A DNA stretch of 13,442 nucleotides from Rubrivivax sp. (GCA_030693565.1 JAUYAJ010000528.1:1-13442), one strand, 5' to 3'; counted from the first letter of the stretch, positions 1-7,475 are shown. The notes: a model not told the origin generated them from the sequence alone. Made by a program: numbers and translations.

Positions 1-724
1 CGATCGTGAAGTCGGCGTTGAAGATCTTGTGCCGGCAATGTTCGCTGTTGGCCTGGGCGAACATCATCAGCTCGACGTCGCTGGGGTTGCGGCCGAGCTT
101 CGTGAAGGCGTCGACCAGGTAGTCGATCTCGTCGTCGCTGAGCGCCAGGCCAAAGGTCTGGTTGGCGCTCAGCAGCGCCGCGCGGCCGTCGGCCAGCACG
201 TCGACATGGGCCAGCGGCTGCGCCGGCCGGGTGTCGAACAGGTGCGCCGCCGCGGCGCGCTCGAAGGCCACGCTTTCGGTCATGCGGTCGTGCAGCAGCA
301 ATGCCGCCTCGGCGCATTCCTGCGCCGTCAGCGGCTTGCCAGCGCCGAGCAGGCCGCTCTTCACCGCCAGCCGGTACTCGGTCACGCGCTCGACCCGGCG
401 CAAGGCCAGGCCGCAGTTGTGGGCGATGTCGGTGGCTTTGCTGGCCCAGGGCGAGAGCGTGCCCAGCCGCGGCATCACGACCACCAGGGCGGCCGCGCCG
501 CCGGTGTCGACGGCGGCGTCGCCGACGTCGAGCAGCGCCTGCACACGCTCATGGGTGCTGCCGTCCAGCGGCGCGTCGGCGGCGACCCAGTGCACATGCT
601 GGGCGCTGACAGCGGCGATGCGCGGCCAGCGGGCCTGCAGCCGCGCCAGCAAGGCCTGGGCGCGGAAGGGCGAAAGGGCGTTGCCGCCTTCGAAACAAGT
701 CAGGTGCGAGGTGGTGGCGGACAT
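1..724 (-). CDS. purL: Phosphoribosylformylglycinamidine synthase, N-terminal part (cut by window edge)
   Basis: Reading the minus strand from the ATG at 724-722 gives 241 residues with no stop before the window edge, so the gene is 3'-truncated here. PurL (FGAM synthase) makes FGAM from FGAR, glutamine and ATP in cytosolic purine synthesis; the large proteobacterial form is about 1,300 residues. The N-terminus begins MSATTSHLTCFEGGNALS, followed by a segment containing ARHVHW-like QHVHW. Near the edge is the family hallmark AQANSEHCRHKIFNADFTI, preceded by LGRNPSDVELMMF. These are typical of the N-terminal and linker regions of large PurL; the synthetase and glutaminase domains lie outside the window. 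No good Shine-Dalgarno precedes the ATG. The gene is divergent from map across a 102-bp gap. The long plus-strand open frames over this stretch are antisense shadows. Confidence 0.95.
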   Translation of the reverse strand, partial: MSATTSHLTCFEGGNALSPFRAQALLARLQARWPRIAAVSAQHVHWVAADAPLDGSTHERVQALLDVGDAAVDTGGAAALVVVMPRLGTLSPWASKATDIAHNCGLALRRVERVTEYRLAVKSGLLGAGKPLTAQECAEAALLLHDRMTESVAFERAAAAHLFDTRPAQPLAHVDVLADGRAALLSANQTFGLALSDDEIDYLVDAFTKLGRNPSDVELMMFAQANSEHCRHKIFNADFTI

Positions 725-790
725 GCGGTCCCGGAGAGTGCGGCGTGGCGGTCAGGATCGCGGCCGGCTGCTCGGCCCGCCGCGTGAAGA

Positions 791-819
791 CTGCCATTTT
801 ATGGGCTCGGTGGGATAAT
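791..819 (+). promoter_or_regulatory. Putative sigma-70 promoter of the map operon, leaderless arrangement
   Basis: CTGCCA (791-796, four of six matches to TTGACA) and GATAAT (814-819, five of six matches to TATAAT) are separated by 17 bp, and a TG lies just upstream of the -10 as in extended -10 promoters. The -10 ends only 7 nt before the map ATG at 827, so transcription should start at or within a few bases of the start codon. No Shine-Dalgarno lies between them. On the opposite strand a TAAAAT (796-801) could be a -10 for purL, but I see no matching -35, so I did not call it separately. Confidence 0.5.
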
Positions 820-826
820 CCCTGAC

Positions 827-1684
827 ATGACGATACCGATCAAGACAGGCGCCGAGATCGACGGCATGCGACTGGCCGGACGGCTGGCTTCCGAGGTGCT
901 GGACATGCTGACCCCGCATGTCAAGGCCGGCGTGACGACGATGGAGATTGACCGCCTCGCCCACGAGCACATGGTCCGGGTGCAAGGTGGCATCCCCGCC
1001 ACGCTGGGCTATCAGCCGCCCGGCTACCCGGCTTATCCGGCGTCGCTGTGCACGTCGCTCAACGACGTCGTCTGCCACGGCATCCCCGACGAGCGGCCGC
1101 TGAAGAACGGTGACATCGTCAACATCGACGTCACCGTCATCAAGGACGGCTGGCATGGCGACAACAGCCGCATGTACGTCGTCGGCGAGGGCTCGATTGC
1201 CGCCCGCCGACTGTGCGCCGTCACCTTCGAGGCGATGTGGAAGGGCATCGTCAAGGTGCGCCCCGGGGGCCGCCTGGGCGACATCGGCCACGCCATCCAG
1301 ACTTTCGCCGAGCATGCCGGCTTCACGGTGGTGCGCGAGTTCTGCGGCCATGGCGTGGGCAAGCGCTTCCATGAAGAGCCGCAGGTGCTGCATTACGGCC
1401 GCGCCGGCACGCTCGAAGAAATGGTGCCGGGCATGATCTTCACCATCGAACCGATGATCAACGCCGGCCGCCGCGAGATCCGCGAGGACCGGCGCGGCAA
1501 CCGGCCCTATGACGGCTGGACCATCATCACCAAGGACCGCTCGCTGTCGGCGCAGTGGGAGCACACGGTGCTGGTCACCGAAACCGGCTACGAAGTGCTA
1601 ACGCTGTCAGCCGGCAGCCCGGAACTGCCGGCGTTCGTGAGCGCGGCAGCTGCGCCGGCCAGCCCGGTCGGCGCCACGCCCTGA
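827..1684 (+). CDS. map: Type I methionine aminopeptidase
   Basis: This 285-residue cytosolic metalloprotease removes the initiator methionine from nascent proteins. All five metal ligands of the pita-bread fold are present: D101 (NIDV), D112 (GDNSRM), H175 (CGHGVG), E208 (FTIEPM) and E245 (QWEHT). The substrate-side histidines are at H84 (VCHGIPD) and H182 (RFHEEP). It is about 20 residues longer than the E. coli enzyme (264) because of an Ala/Pro-rich C-terminal tail (roughly 262-285) beyond the catalytic fold; the tail is probably disordered. There is no N-terminal zinc-finger extension, so it is the short bacterial type I form. It is the first gene of the rightward cluster, and its TGA directly abuts the glnD ATG. 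There is no Shine-Dalgarno before the ATG, and a -10-like box sits 7 nt upstream, which suggests a leaderless message. Confidence 0.97.
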   Translation: MTIPIKTGAEIDGMRLAGRLASEVLDMLTPHVKAGVTTMEIDRLAHEHMVRVQGGIPATLGYQPPGYPAYPASLCTSLNDVVCHGIPDERPLKNGDIVNIDVTVIKDGWHGDNSRMYVVGEGSIAARRLCAVTFEAMWKGIVKVRPGGRLGDIGHAIQTFAEHAGFTVVREFCGHGVGKRFHEEPQVLHYGRAGTLEEMVPGMIFTIEPMINAGRREIREDRRGNRPYDGWTIITKDRSLSAQWEHTVLVTETGYEVLTLSAGSPELPAFVSAAAAPASPVGATP

Positions 1685-4357
1685 ATGTCCGCCCGCCTGG
1701 CCGCCGCCACCGCGCCCGGCAAGGTGGCGTCGCTGCGGGCGCATTTCCGTGACGGCAAGACGGCGCTGATCGAACGCTTTCGCCAGGCGCGGCCGACGGT
1801 CACCGCCGCCACCCAGCTGATCAAGGCGCTGACGCGCCATGTCGACACCACGCTGGCCGACCTCTGGGCCCATGCGGCGATGCCGCCCGGCGCCACCTTG
1901 GTCGCCGTCGGCGGTTATGGCCGCGGCGAGCTCTACCCCTATTCCGACGTCGACGTGCTGGTGCTGCTGCCGGCGTCGGCGGCGCCTGGCAGCGGTGGCA
2001 GCGAGCTGGCGCTGGCGGGCCCGCCCGGCGAGGCGCTGCGGGCCTCGATCGAAGGCTTCATCACCGCCTGCTGGGACATCGGTCTGGAGATCGGCGCCTC
2101 GGTGCGCAGCGTCGGCGAATGCATCGAGGAAGGGCAGCGCGACGTCACCGTGATGACGGCACAGCTCGAAGCGCGGCTGATCTGCGGCTCGCGGCGGCTG
2201 TTCCACGGTTTTCGCGAAGCCATCGCCCGCACGATCGACCCCAAGGCCTTTCTGCGCGCCAAGACGCTCGAGATGCGCCAGCGCCATGTGAAGTACGAAG
2301 GTACGCCCTACTCGCTCGAGCCCAACTGCAAGGAAAGCCCGGGCGGCCTGCGCGACCTGCAGGTGGTGGTCTGGGTGGCGCGTGCCGCCGGCCTGGGCCG
2401 CACCTGGACCGAACTGGCCGCCGGCGGCCTGGTGACGGCCTTCGAAGTCAGCCAGCTGCAGCGCCACGAAGGCACGCTGCGCCTCATTCGCGCCCGCCTG
2501 CACATGGTGGCGGGGCGGCGCGAAGACCGGCTGGTGTTCGACCTGCAGACCGCTGTGGCCGAGAGCTTTGGCTACAAGACGCTGCAAAGCCAGCGCAGCT
2601 CCGAGGTCTTGATGCACCGCTACTACTGGGCGGCCAAGGCGGTGACGCAGCTGAACCAGATCCTGATGATGAACATCGAGGAGCGCGTCAACGGCTCGGA
2701 AGCGGCGCCGATGCGGCCGATCAACGCGCACTTCTTCGACCGCGGCGGCATGCTCGAAGTGGTGCGCGACGACCTCTACGTCGACGACCCGCACACCATC
2801 TTGCAGACCTTCCTGGTGTTCCAGCAGTCACCCGGCCTGCAAGGCCTGTCGTCGCGGACCTTGCGCGCGCTCTACAACGCGCGCAAGCAGATGGGGGCGG
2901 GCTTTCGCCGTGACCCGGTCAACCGCGCGCTGTTCATGGAGATCCTGACCCAGCCCAAGGGCTTGACCCACGCGTTCAGGCTGATGAACCAGACCTCGGT
3001 GCTGGGCCGCTACCTGTGGGTGTTCCGGCGCATCGTCGGGCGCATGCAGCACGACCTTTTCCACGCCTACACGGTCGACCAGCACATCTTGATGGTGCTG
3101 CGCAACGTGCGCCGCTTTTTCATTCCCGAGCATGCGCACGAATACCCGTTCTGCTCGCAGCTGGCGAGCCACTGGGACAGGCCGGAACTGCTTTATGTGG
3201 CGGCGATCTTCCACGACGTCGCCAAAGGCCGCGGCGGCGACCACAGCGAGCTCGGCGCTGCCGAGGTGCGGCGCTTTTGCCGCGACCACGCGCTGCCGCG
3301 CGAAGACTCGCAGCTGATCGAGTTCCTGGTCCGCCACCACCTGACGATGAGCCGGGTGGCGCAGAAGGAAGACCTCAGCGACATCGAGGTGATCAGCGCC
3401 TTCGTTCGCCTGGTCGGCAACGAGCGCCAGCTGACCGCGCTCTACCTGCTGACGGTGGCCGACATCCGCGGCACCAGCCCCAAGGTTTGGAACGCCTGGA
3501 AGGCCAAGCTGCTGGAAGACCTGTACCGGCTGACGCTGCGCGCGCTGGGCGGTGCCAAGCCCAACTTGATGGCCGAGATCGAGACCCGCAAGCAGGAAGC
3601 ACGGCAGATCATGGCCTTGCACACCGCCCTGCCCGGCACCGAGCTGCCGCTGTGGCAGACGCTGGAGATCAGCTACTTCGCCCGCCACGACGCCGCCAAC
3701 ATCGCCTGGCATGCGCGAGCGCTGTGGCGTCACATCGTCACCGCCGTGCCGGTGGTGCGTGCGCGCCTGTCGTCGGTGGGCGAAGGCCTGCAAGTGCTGG
3801 TCTACGCGCCCGACCGCCCCGACCTCTTCGCCCGCATCTGCGGCTACTTCGACGGCGGCGGCTTCAGCATCCAGGACGCCAAGGTCCACACCACCCGCAG
3901 CGGCTACGCGCTCGACACCTTCCAGGTCACCAGCGCCCAGCTGGCCTCGGGCGGCGCCGCCGGCAACCCGATGTACCGCGACCTGATCTCGCTGGTCGAA
4001 ACCCAGCTGGCGCTGGCTCTGGTGGCCCAGGGCGAGTTGCCCGAGCCCAGCCGCGGCCGCGTCTCACGCCGCGTGCGCTCGTTCCCGGTCACACCCCGGG
4101 TGTCGCTGAACCCCGACGAGCGCGCCCAGCGCTGGCTGCTCACGGTGACGGCCAGCGACCGCTCCGGCCTGCTTTATGCGGTGGCCCGGGTGCTGGCGCG
4201 CCACCAGATCAACCTGCAGTTGGCCAAGGTGACGACGCTGGGCGAACGTGTCGAGGACACCTTCCTCGTCGACGGCGCCGCGCTGCAGCAGTCGAAGATG
4301 CAATTGCGCATCGAGAGTGAAGTGCTGGACGCGCTGGCGCCAGCGGCTGCGCCATGA
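1685..4357 (+). CDS. glnD: [Protein-PII] uridylyltransferase / uridylyl-removing enzyme
   Basis: GlnD senses glutamine and reversibly uridylylates the PII proteins GlnB/GlnK, which in turn control glutamine synthetase adenylylation and the NtrBC response. The protein is 890 residues, the same length as E. coli GlnD. The nucleotidyltransferase core carries GGYGRGELYPYSDVDVLVLL, with catalytic carboxylates D88 and D90. KESPGGLRDLQ, characteristic of GlnD, follows. The central HD hydrolase domain, which removes UMP, has H467, the H510-D511 pair (IFHDVAKG) and H551-H552. Two C-terminal ACT domains, the glutamine-sensing region, start near residues 702 (LQVLVYAPDRPDLF) and 816 (RWLLTVTASDRSGLL). 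The start codon follows the map stop with no gap and no Shine-Dalgarno, so translation is likely coupled. The stop overlaps the mnmH start as ATGA. Map-glnD adjacency is common in proteobacteria. Confidence 0.98.
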   Translation: MSARLAAATAPGKVASLRAHFRDGKTALIERFRQARPTVTAATQLIKALTRHVDTTLADLWAHAAMPPGATLVAVGGYGRGELYPYSDVDVLVLLPASAAPGSGGSELALAGPPGEALRASIEGFITACWDIGLEIGASVRSVGECIEEGQRDVTVMTAQLEARLICGSRRLFHGFREAIARTIDPKAFLRAKTLEMRQRHVKYEGTPYSLEPNCKESPGGLRDLQVVVWVARAAGLGRTWTELAAGGLVTAFEVSQLQRHEGTLRLIRARLHMVAGRREDRLVFDLQTAVAESFGYKTLQSQRSSEVLMHRYYWAAKAVTQLNQILMMNIEERVNGSEAAPMRPINAHFFDRGGMLEVVRDDLYVDDPHTILQTFLVFQQSPGLQGLSSRTLRALYNARKQMGAGFRRDPVNRALFMEILTQPKGLTHAFRLMNQTSVLGRYLWVFRRIVGRMQHDLFHAYTVDQHILMVLRNVRRFFIPEHAHEYPFCSQLASHWDRPELLYVAAIFHDVAKGRGGDHSELGAAEVRRFCRDHALPREDSQLIEFLVRHHLTMSRVAQKEDLSDIEVISAFVRLVGNERQLTALYLLTVADIRGTSPKVWNAWKAKLLEDLYRLTLRALGGAKPNLMAEIETRKQEARQIMALHTALPGTELPLWQTLEISYFARHDAANIAWHARALWRHIVTAVPVVRARLSSVGEGLQVLVYAPDRPDLFARICGYFDGGGFSIQDAKVHTTRSGYALDTFQVTSAQLASGGAAGNPMYRDLISLVETQLALALVAQGELPEPSRGRVSRRVRSFPVTPRVSLNPDERAQRWLLTVTASDRSGLLYAVARVLARHQINLQLAKVTTLGERVEDTFLVDGAALQQSKMQLRIESEVLDALAPAAAP

Positions 4358-5457
4358 ACCCGGTGGTGCAACCGGCGGCCGAAGCGACAGCTGCGCTGGC
4401 GCAGTTCGACGCCGTCATCGACGCCCGCTCGCCGGCCGAGTTCGCTGAGGACCACTTGCCCGGCGCCGTCAACTGGCCGGTACTCGACGACGACGAGCGC
4501 CGCATCGTCGGCACCTTGTACGTGCAGGACTCGGCGCTGGCCGCGCGCAAGCTCGGCGCGGCGCTGGCCGCGCGCCGCATCGCCGACCACCTGGACCGCT
4601 GGATGGCCGACAAGCCGCGCGAATGGCGGCCGCTGGTCTACTGCTGGCGCGGCGGCCAGCGCTCGGGCAGCCTGGCCTGGTTCTTGAGCCAGATCGGCTT
4701 TCGCACCACCCAGCTCGGCGGCGGCTACAAAGGCTTTCGCGCCGTCGTCCGCGGCGAGCTCGAAAGCCTGCCCACCGGCCTGGGTTTCAGCGTGCTGTGC
4801 GGGCGCACCGGCAGCGGCAAGACACGCTTGCTGCAGGCGCTGGCGGCGCGCGGCGCGCAAGTGCTCGACCTCGAAGGCCTGGCCTGCCACCGCGGCTCCA
4901 TCCTCGGCGCCGTTCCGGGCCAGCCGCAGCCCACCCAAAAACGCTTCGACACCTTGCTGTGGGAGCGGTTGCAGCGCTTCGACCCGGCGCGCCCGGTGTT
5001 CGTCGAAAGCGAGAGCGCGCGCATCGGCGCGCTGCGCGTGCCCGAAGCCTTGCTGCAACGCATGCGCGCCAGCGGCCGCTGCCTGCGCGTGCAACTGGAC
5101 GACGCCGCCCGGGTGCAATTGCTGCTGCAGGAATACGGCTTTTTCGCTGGCGAGGCCGAGCGCTTTTGCCAGTTGCTTGAAGGTCTGGTGGAACTGCGCG
5201 GCCACGCCTTGGTGGCGACCTGGCAGGCGCTGGCCCGGGCTGACCGCTGGGCCGAGGTCTTCGCCGCGCTGATGCATGAGCATTACGACCCGCTCTACGA
5301 ACGTTCGATGCAGCGCAGCTACCCGCAGCTGGCGGCGGCCGACATCGTCGCTTTGAACGACGGCGGCGACGCCGACATGGCGCGCGCGGCCGCCGTGGTC
5401 GAGGCGCTGGCAGCGCCAGCGTCGCCACAGCTCAACCCGCTGCCGGCCGAGGCCTGA
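4354..5457 (+). CDS. mnmH: tRNA 2-selenouridine synthase (rhodanese plus P-loop)
   Basis: MnmH (SelU, YbbB) replaces sulfur with selenium in the wobble 2-thiouridine of Lys, Glu and Gln tRNAs, using selenophosphate; geranylated tRNA is an intermediate or side product. The 367 residues show an N-terminal rhodanese domain (about 15-130) with the catalytic-loop sequence YCWRGGQRSGS. Its cysteine is C97, the position known to be essential in the E. coli enzyme. A C-terminal nucleotide-binding domain follows, with Walker A GRTGSGKT at 150-157 and family-typical motifs such as HRGSILG and FVESESARIG. The start is fixed by the ATGA overlap with glnD, and no Shine-Dalgarno is visible, so translation is probably coupled. 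Selenation needs SelD, which is not in the window. If SelD is absent from the genome, the enzyme could act only as a geranyltransferase. Confidence 0.95.
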   Translation: MNPVVQPAAEATAALAQFDAVIDARSPAEFAEDHLPGAVNWPVLDDDERRIVGTLYVQDSALAARKLGAALAARRIADHLDRWMADKPREWRPLVYCWRGGQRSGSLAWFLSQIGFRTTQLGGGYKGFRAVVRGELESLPTGLGFSVLCGRTGSGKTRLLQALAARGAQVLDLEGLACHRGSILGAVPGQPQPTQKRFDTLLWERLQRFDPARPVFVESESARIGALRVPEALLQRMRASGRCLRVQLDDAARVQLLLQEYGFFAGEAERFCQLLEGLVELRGHALVATWQALARADRWAEVFAALMHEHYDPLYERSMQRSYPQLAAADIVALNDGGDADMARAAAVVEALAAPASPQLNPLPAEA

Positions 5458-5458
5458 G

Positions 5459-6250
5459 ATGCTGCGCCGCACCGATGCCGTCGAAGCCTCGCGCAGCTTC
5501 CACCTGCGCCGCGTCAGCACGCTGCAGCCGCTGCGCTGGTTGGCGCGTGGCGCCGACGACCTGCGCCGGCGGCCGCTCCCGGGGCTGTTGCACGGCTTGG
5601 TTGTCGCCTTGTTCGCCGCCACCTTGTTGTGGCTGGCGCGCCAGCAGTTCTGGCTGCTGGCCGGTGCCTTCAGCGGCTTTCTGCTGGTGGCGCCCATCGT
5701 CGTCACCGGCCTTTACGCCATCAGCCGCGCCCACGAACGCGGCGAAGCCGCTGGCCTGGCCACTGCGCTGCGCGCCTGGTGGCCGCGCGACCGCCGGCTG
5801 GTCGTATTCGGCCTCTTGCTGGCGTTGGCGGGCACCGGCTGGGTGCTGACCTCGGCGTCGCTGATCACCGGTTTCGCACCGGCACCGGTGCGCAACCCGC
5901 AGGACTTCCTGCGCATCGTCGTGCTCGACACCGACTCGCTGCTGTTCGAGACCTGGCTGGCGCTGGGCGGTGTGCTGGCCGCGCCGGTCTTTGCCTCCAG
6001 CGTGGTGGCGATTCCGCTGCTGCTGGACCGTCAGGTCGGCGTGCTCACCGCCGTGCTGACCAGCTGGCGCGTGGTGCTTGCGCATCCAGCGCCGCTGGCG
6101 CTGTGGGCCGCGCTGCTGATCGGCCTGACGCTGCTGGGCATGGCCGCCGCACTGGTCGGCCTGATCGTCGTCGTGCCTTGGCTGGCCCACGCCAGCTGGC
6201 ACGCCTACCGCGACCTGGTCGACGCCTCGGCACTGCCCGAGGCAGGCTGA
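5459..6250 (+). CDS. DUF2189-type multi-pass inner-membrane protein, function unknown
   Basis: This 263-residue protein has a basic, soluble N-terminus (1-40) containing RVSTLQPLRWLARGADDLRRRP, which resembles the entry motif of DUF2189 proteins. Hydrophobic segments follow at about 41-60, 64-88, 112-135, 163-188 and 211-240, giving five or six membrane spans. The stretch LLLDRQVGVLTAVLTSWRVV before the last span is also typical of that family. The family is widespread in alpha- and betaproteobacteria and has no established role; some members carry an unsupported cytochrome-oxidase label. The ATG lies 1 nt after the mnmH stop. A GAGG six bases upstream, inside the end of mnmH, can serve as ribosome binding site. 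The placement indicates cotranscription with glnD and mnmH. The family assignment is from memory of motifs and the function is unknown. Confidence 0.85.
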   Translation: MLRRTDAVEASRSFHLRRVSTLQPLRWLARGADDLRRRPLPGLLHGLVVALFAATLLWLARQQFWLLAGAFSGFLLVAPIVVTGLYAISRAHERGEAAGLATALRAWWPRDRRLVVFGLLLALAGTGWVLTSASLITGFAPAPVRNPQDFLRIVVLDTDSLLFETWLALGGVLAAPVFASSVVAIPLLLDRQVGVLTAVLTSWRVVLAHPAPLALWAALLIGLTLLGMAAALVGLIVVVPWLAHASWHAYRDLVDASALPEAG

Positions 6251-6260
6251 CAGGCGCCCG

Positions 6261-6473
6261 ATGTGGGGCTATAGCGAAGAGCAGATTGCCCAGTTCGGGC
6301 TGACCTTTGGCGTCAGCGCCTTCATGCTCTACATGGGCTTCATCATCTTCCAGCTCGCGCGCGAGTCCAAAGCCGGCCGCTTCGGCACCTTCGTGCTCTT
6401 CCTGGCGCTGGGCTTTGGCCTGCTCGGATTTGCCGCCAAAGGCATCATCAAGTACTTCATCGCCGGCAGCTGA
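6261..6473 (+). CDS. DUF2788-type small two-helix membrane protein
   Basis: This is a 70-residue protein with two transmembrane helices (about 12-33 and 41-65) joined by a short charged loop, QLARESKAGRFG. The pattern fits the DUF2788 family of proteobacteria: an acidic N-terminus (YSEEQIAQFGLTFGV), then LYMGFIIFQL, the RESKAGRFG loop and VLFLALGFGLLGFAAKGII. The function of that family is unknown. The gene begins 10 nt after the DUF2189 gene, with only a weak AGG as ribosome binding site, and is the last gene of the map-glnD-mnmH cluster. A strong hairpin starts 8 nt past its stop. Length and composition match the family, so I regard it as complete and real. Confidence 0.88.
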   Translation: MWGYSEEQIAQFGLTFGVSAFMLYMGFIIFQLARESKAGRFGTFVLFLALGFGLLGFAAKGIIKYFIAGS

Positions 6474-6480
6474 TCGCAAT

Positions 6481-6514
6481 TGTGGCCCGGTGCCGATGCC
6501 GGCAACGGGCCACA
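6481..6514. terminator. Hairpin between convergent operons, probable bidirectional terminator
   Basis: TGTGGCCCG (6481-6489) is perfectly complementary to CGGGCCACA (6506-6514). Inside, TGCCG (6491-6495) pairs with CGGCA (6500-6504) around a four-base loop, with one G/A mismatch between the two stems. It lies between the stop of the DUF2788 gene (6473) and the stop of phaB (6538), where a terminator for both operons is expected. Neither side has a U-tract, so it is not a canonical intrinsic terminator. It may instead block 3' exonucleases or cooperate with Rho. Confidence 0.65.
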
Positions 6515-6537
6515 GAGCGTGCACGGCGGGCTCGCCA

Positions 6538-7275
6538 TCAGCCCATGTGCAGGCCGCCGTTGCAGCTGAAGTCGGCGCCGGTGGTGAAACCCGAATCCTC
6601 GCCGGCCAGCCACGCGACCACAGAGCCGATCTCTTCGGGCGTGCCCAGGCGCTTGACGGGGATGGTGGCGACGATCTTCTCCAGGATCTCGGGCTTGATC
6701 GCGCGCACCATGTCAGTGCCGATGTAGCCCGGGCTGACGGTGTTCACCGTCACGCCTTTGGCCGCCATCTCCTGCGCCAGTGCCATCGTGAAGCCGTGCA
6801 TGCCTGCCTTGGCCGCCGAGTAGTTGGTCTGGCCGGCCTGGCCTTTCTCGCCGTTCACCGAACTGATCTGGATGATGCGGCCCCAGCCCTTCTCGACCAT
6901 GCCCGGCACCACCTGTTTGGTGACGTTGAACATGCTGTTCAGGTTGGTGTCGATGACGGCGTGCCAGTCTTCGGGCGACATCTTCAGGAACATGCGGTCA
7001 CGCGTGATGCCGGCGTTGTTGACCAGCACGTCGATGGCGCCGACCTCGTCGCGCGCCTTGGTGAAGGCCTGCACGGTGGATTCCCAGTCGGCAACGTTGC
7101 CCACCGAGGCGTGGAACGCATAGCCCAGCGCCTTTTGCTCGTCGAGCCACTTCTGCCAGTCCCGGCTGGGGCCGCAGCCGGCAATGACGTTGCAGCCTTC
7201 TTTGGCCAGGCGCTGGCAGATTGCGGTGCCGATGCCACCCATGCCGCCCGTCACGTAAGCCACTTTCTTTGCCAT
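6538..7275 (-). CDS. phaB: Acetoacetyl-CoA reductase
   Basis: PhaB reduces acetoacetyl-CoA with NADPH to (R)-3-hydroxybutyryl-CoA, the monomer for PHB synthase. The 245-residue protein is a classical short-chain dehydrogenase: glycine motif TGGMGGIG at 9-16, NNAG at 86-89, and catalytic S139, Y152 and K156 (ISSVNG; NYSAAKAG). The GQTNYSAAKAG and SPGYIGTDMV segments and the C-terminal TGADFSCNGGLHMG closely follow the Ralstonia PhaB pattern (246 residues). The start is well supported, because AAGGAG at 7282-7287 sits six bases upstream of the ATG. It is the last gene of the leftward phaCAB operon. It is separated from phaA by 251 bp, mostly filled by the foldback element, whose edge is 33 bp from this start codon. 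The paralogue FabG is less likely given the operon and sequence. Confidence 0.97.
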   Translation of the reverse strand: MAKKVAYVTGGMGGIGTAICQRLAKEGCNVIAGCGPSRDWQKWLDEQKALGYAFHASVGNVADWESTVQAFTKARDEVGAIDVLVNNAGITRDRMFLKMSPEDWHAVIDTNLNSMFNVTKQVVPGMVEKGWGRIIQISSVNGEKGQAGQTNYSAAKAGMHGFTMALAQEMAAKGVTVNTVSPGYIGTDMVRAIKPEILEKIVATIPVKRLGTPEEIGSVVAWLAGEDSGFTTGADFSCNGGLHMG

Positions 7276-7308
7276 TCTGTGCTCCTTCAGTTCAGTTGAT
7301 TCATCTGT

Positions 7309-7475
7309 CTAGTAGCCCGTTTCACCAAAGGCATGACGAAATGAAACCGATGGATTTTTTCGCCAGGCTAGGTGCAGACCCGCAGCCGCACTGGCAGTGC
7401 GGCAAGGGGATGCAACGACGCATGGCGGAAAAAGACGCGGTTTCATGTAGTGGTTTTGGTGAAACGGACTACTAG
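7309..7475. mobile_element. 167-bp full-length palindromic (foldback) MITE-like repeat in the phaA-phaB gap
   Basis: The two ends are inverted repeats matching at 20 of 21 bases, CTAGTAG(C/T)CCG followed by TTTCACCAAA (left 7309-7329, right 7475-7455 on the other strand). The symmetry continues inward: ATGAAACCG occurs in both arms, then a T-rich tract ending in CGCC. The centre is a perfect stem, GCCGCACT (7385-7392) with AGTGCGGC (7396-7403), around a 3-base loop. The whole element could therefore fold into one long hairpin. CTAG at each end could be a 4-bp target duplication, but it is itself palindromic, so it cannot be told apart from the repeat end. There is no transposase, so mobilisation would need one supplied in trans. 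Calling it mobile is inference from structure; a fixed regulatory hairpin is the alternative. Confidence 0.7.

Noticed and set aside
29..818. Plus-strand open frames of 218-252 residues at the left edge
   Set aside because: They are antisense to purL, whose minus-strand reading gives the unmistakable SEHCRHKIFNADF motif. Their own translations are low-complexity Ala/Arg/Gly.
1607..5706. Several long minus-strand frames (353-510 residues) under glnD and mnmH
   Set aside because: They are shadows of genes with intact catalytic motifs, and show only His/Gln/Arg/Ala-rich composition with no recognisable domain.
7276..7360. Promoter for phaB inside the foldback element
   Set aside because: TTGGTG with GATGAA 17 bp downstream on the minus strand matches consensus at only three of six positions in each box, so it cannot be distinguished from background.
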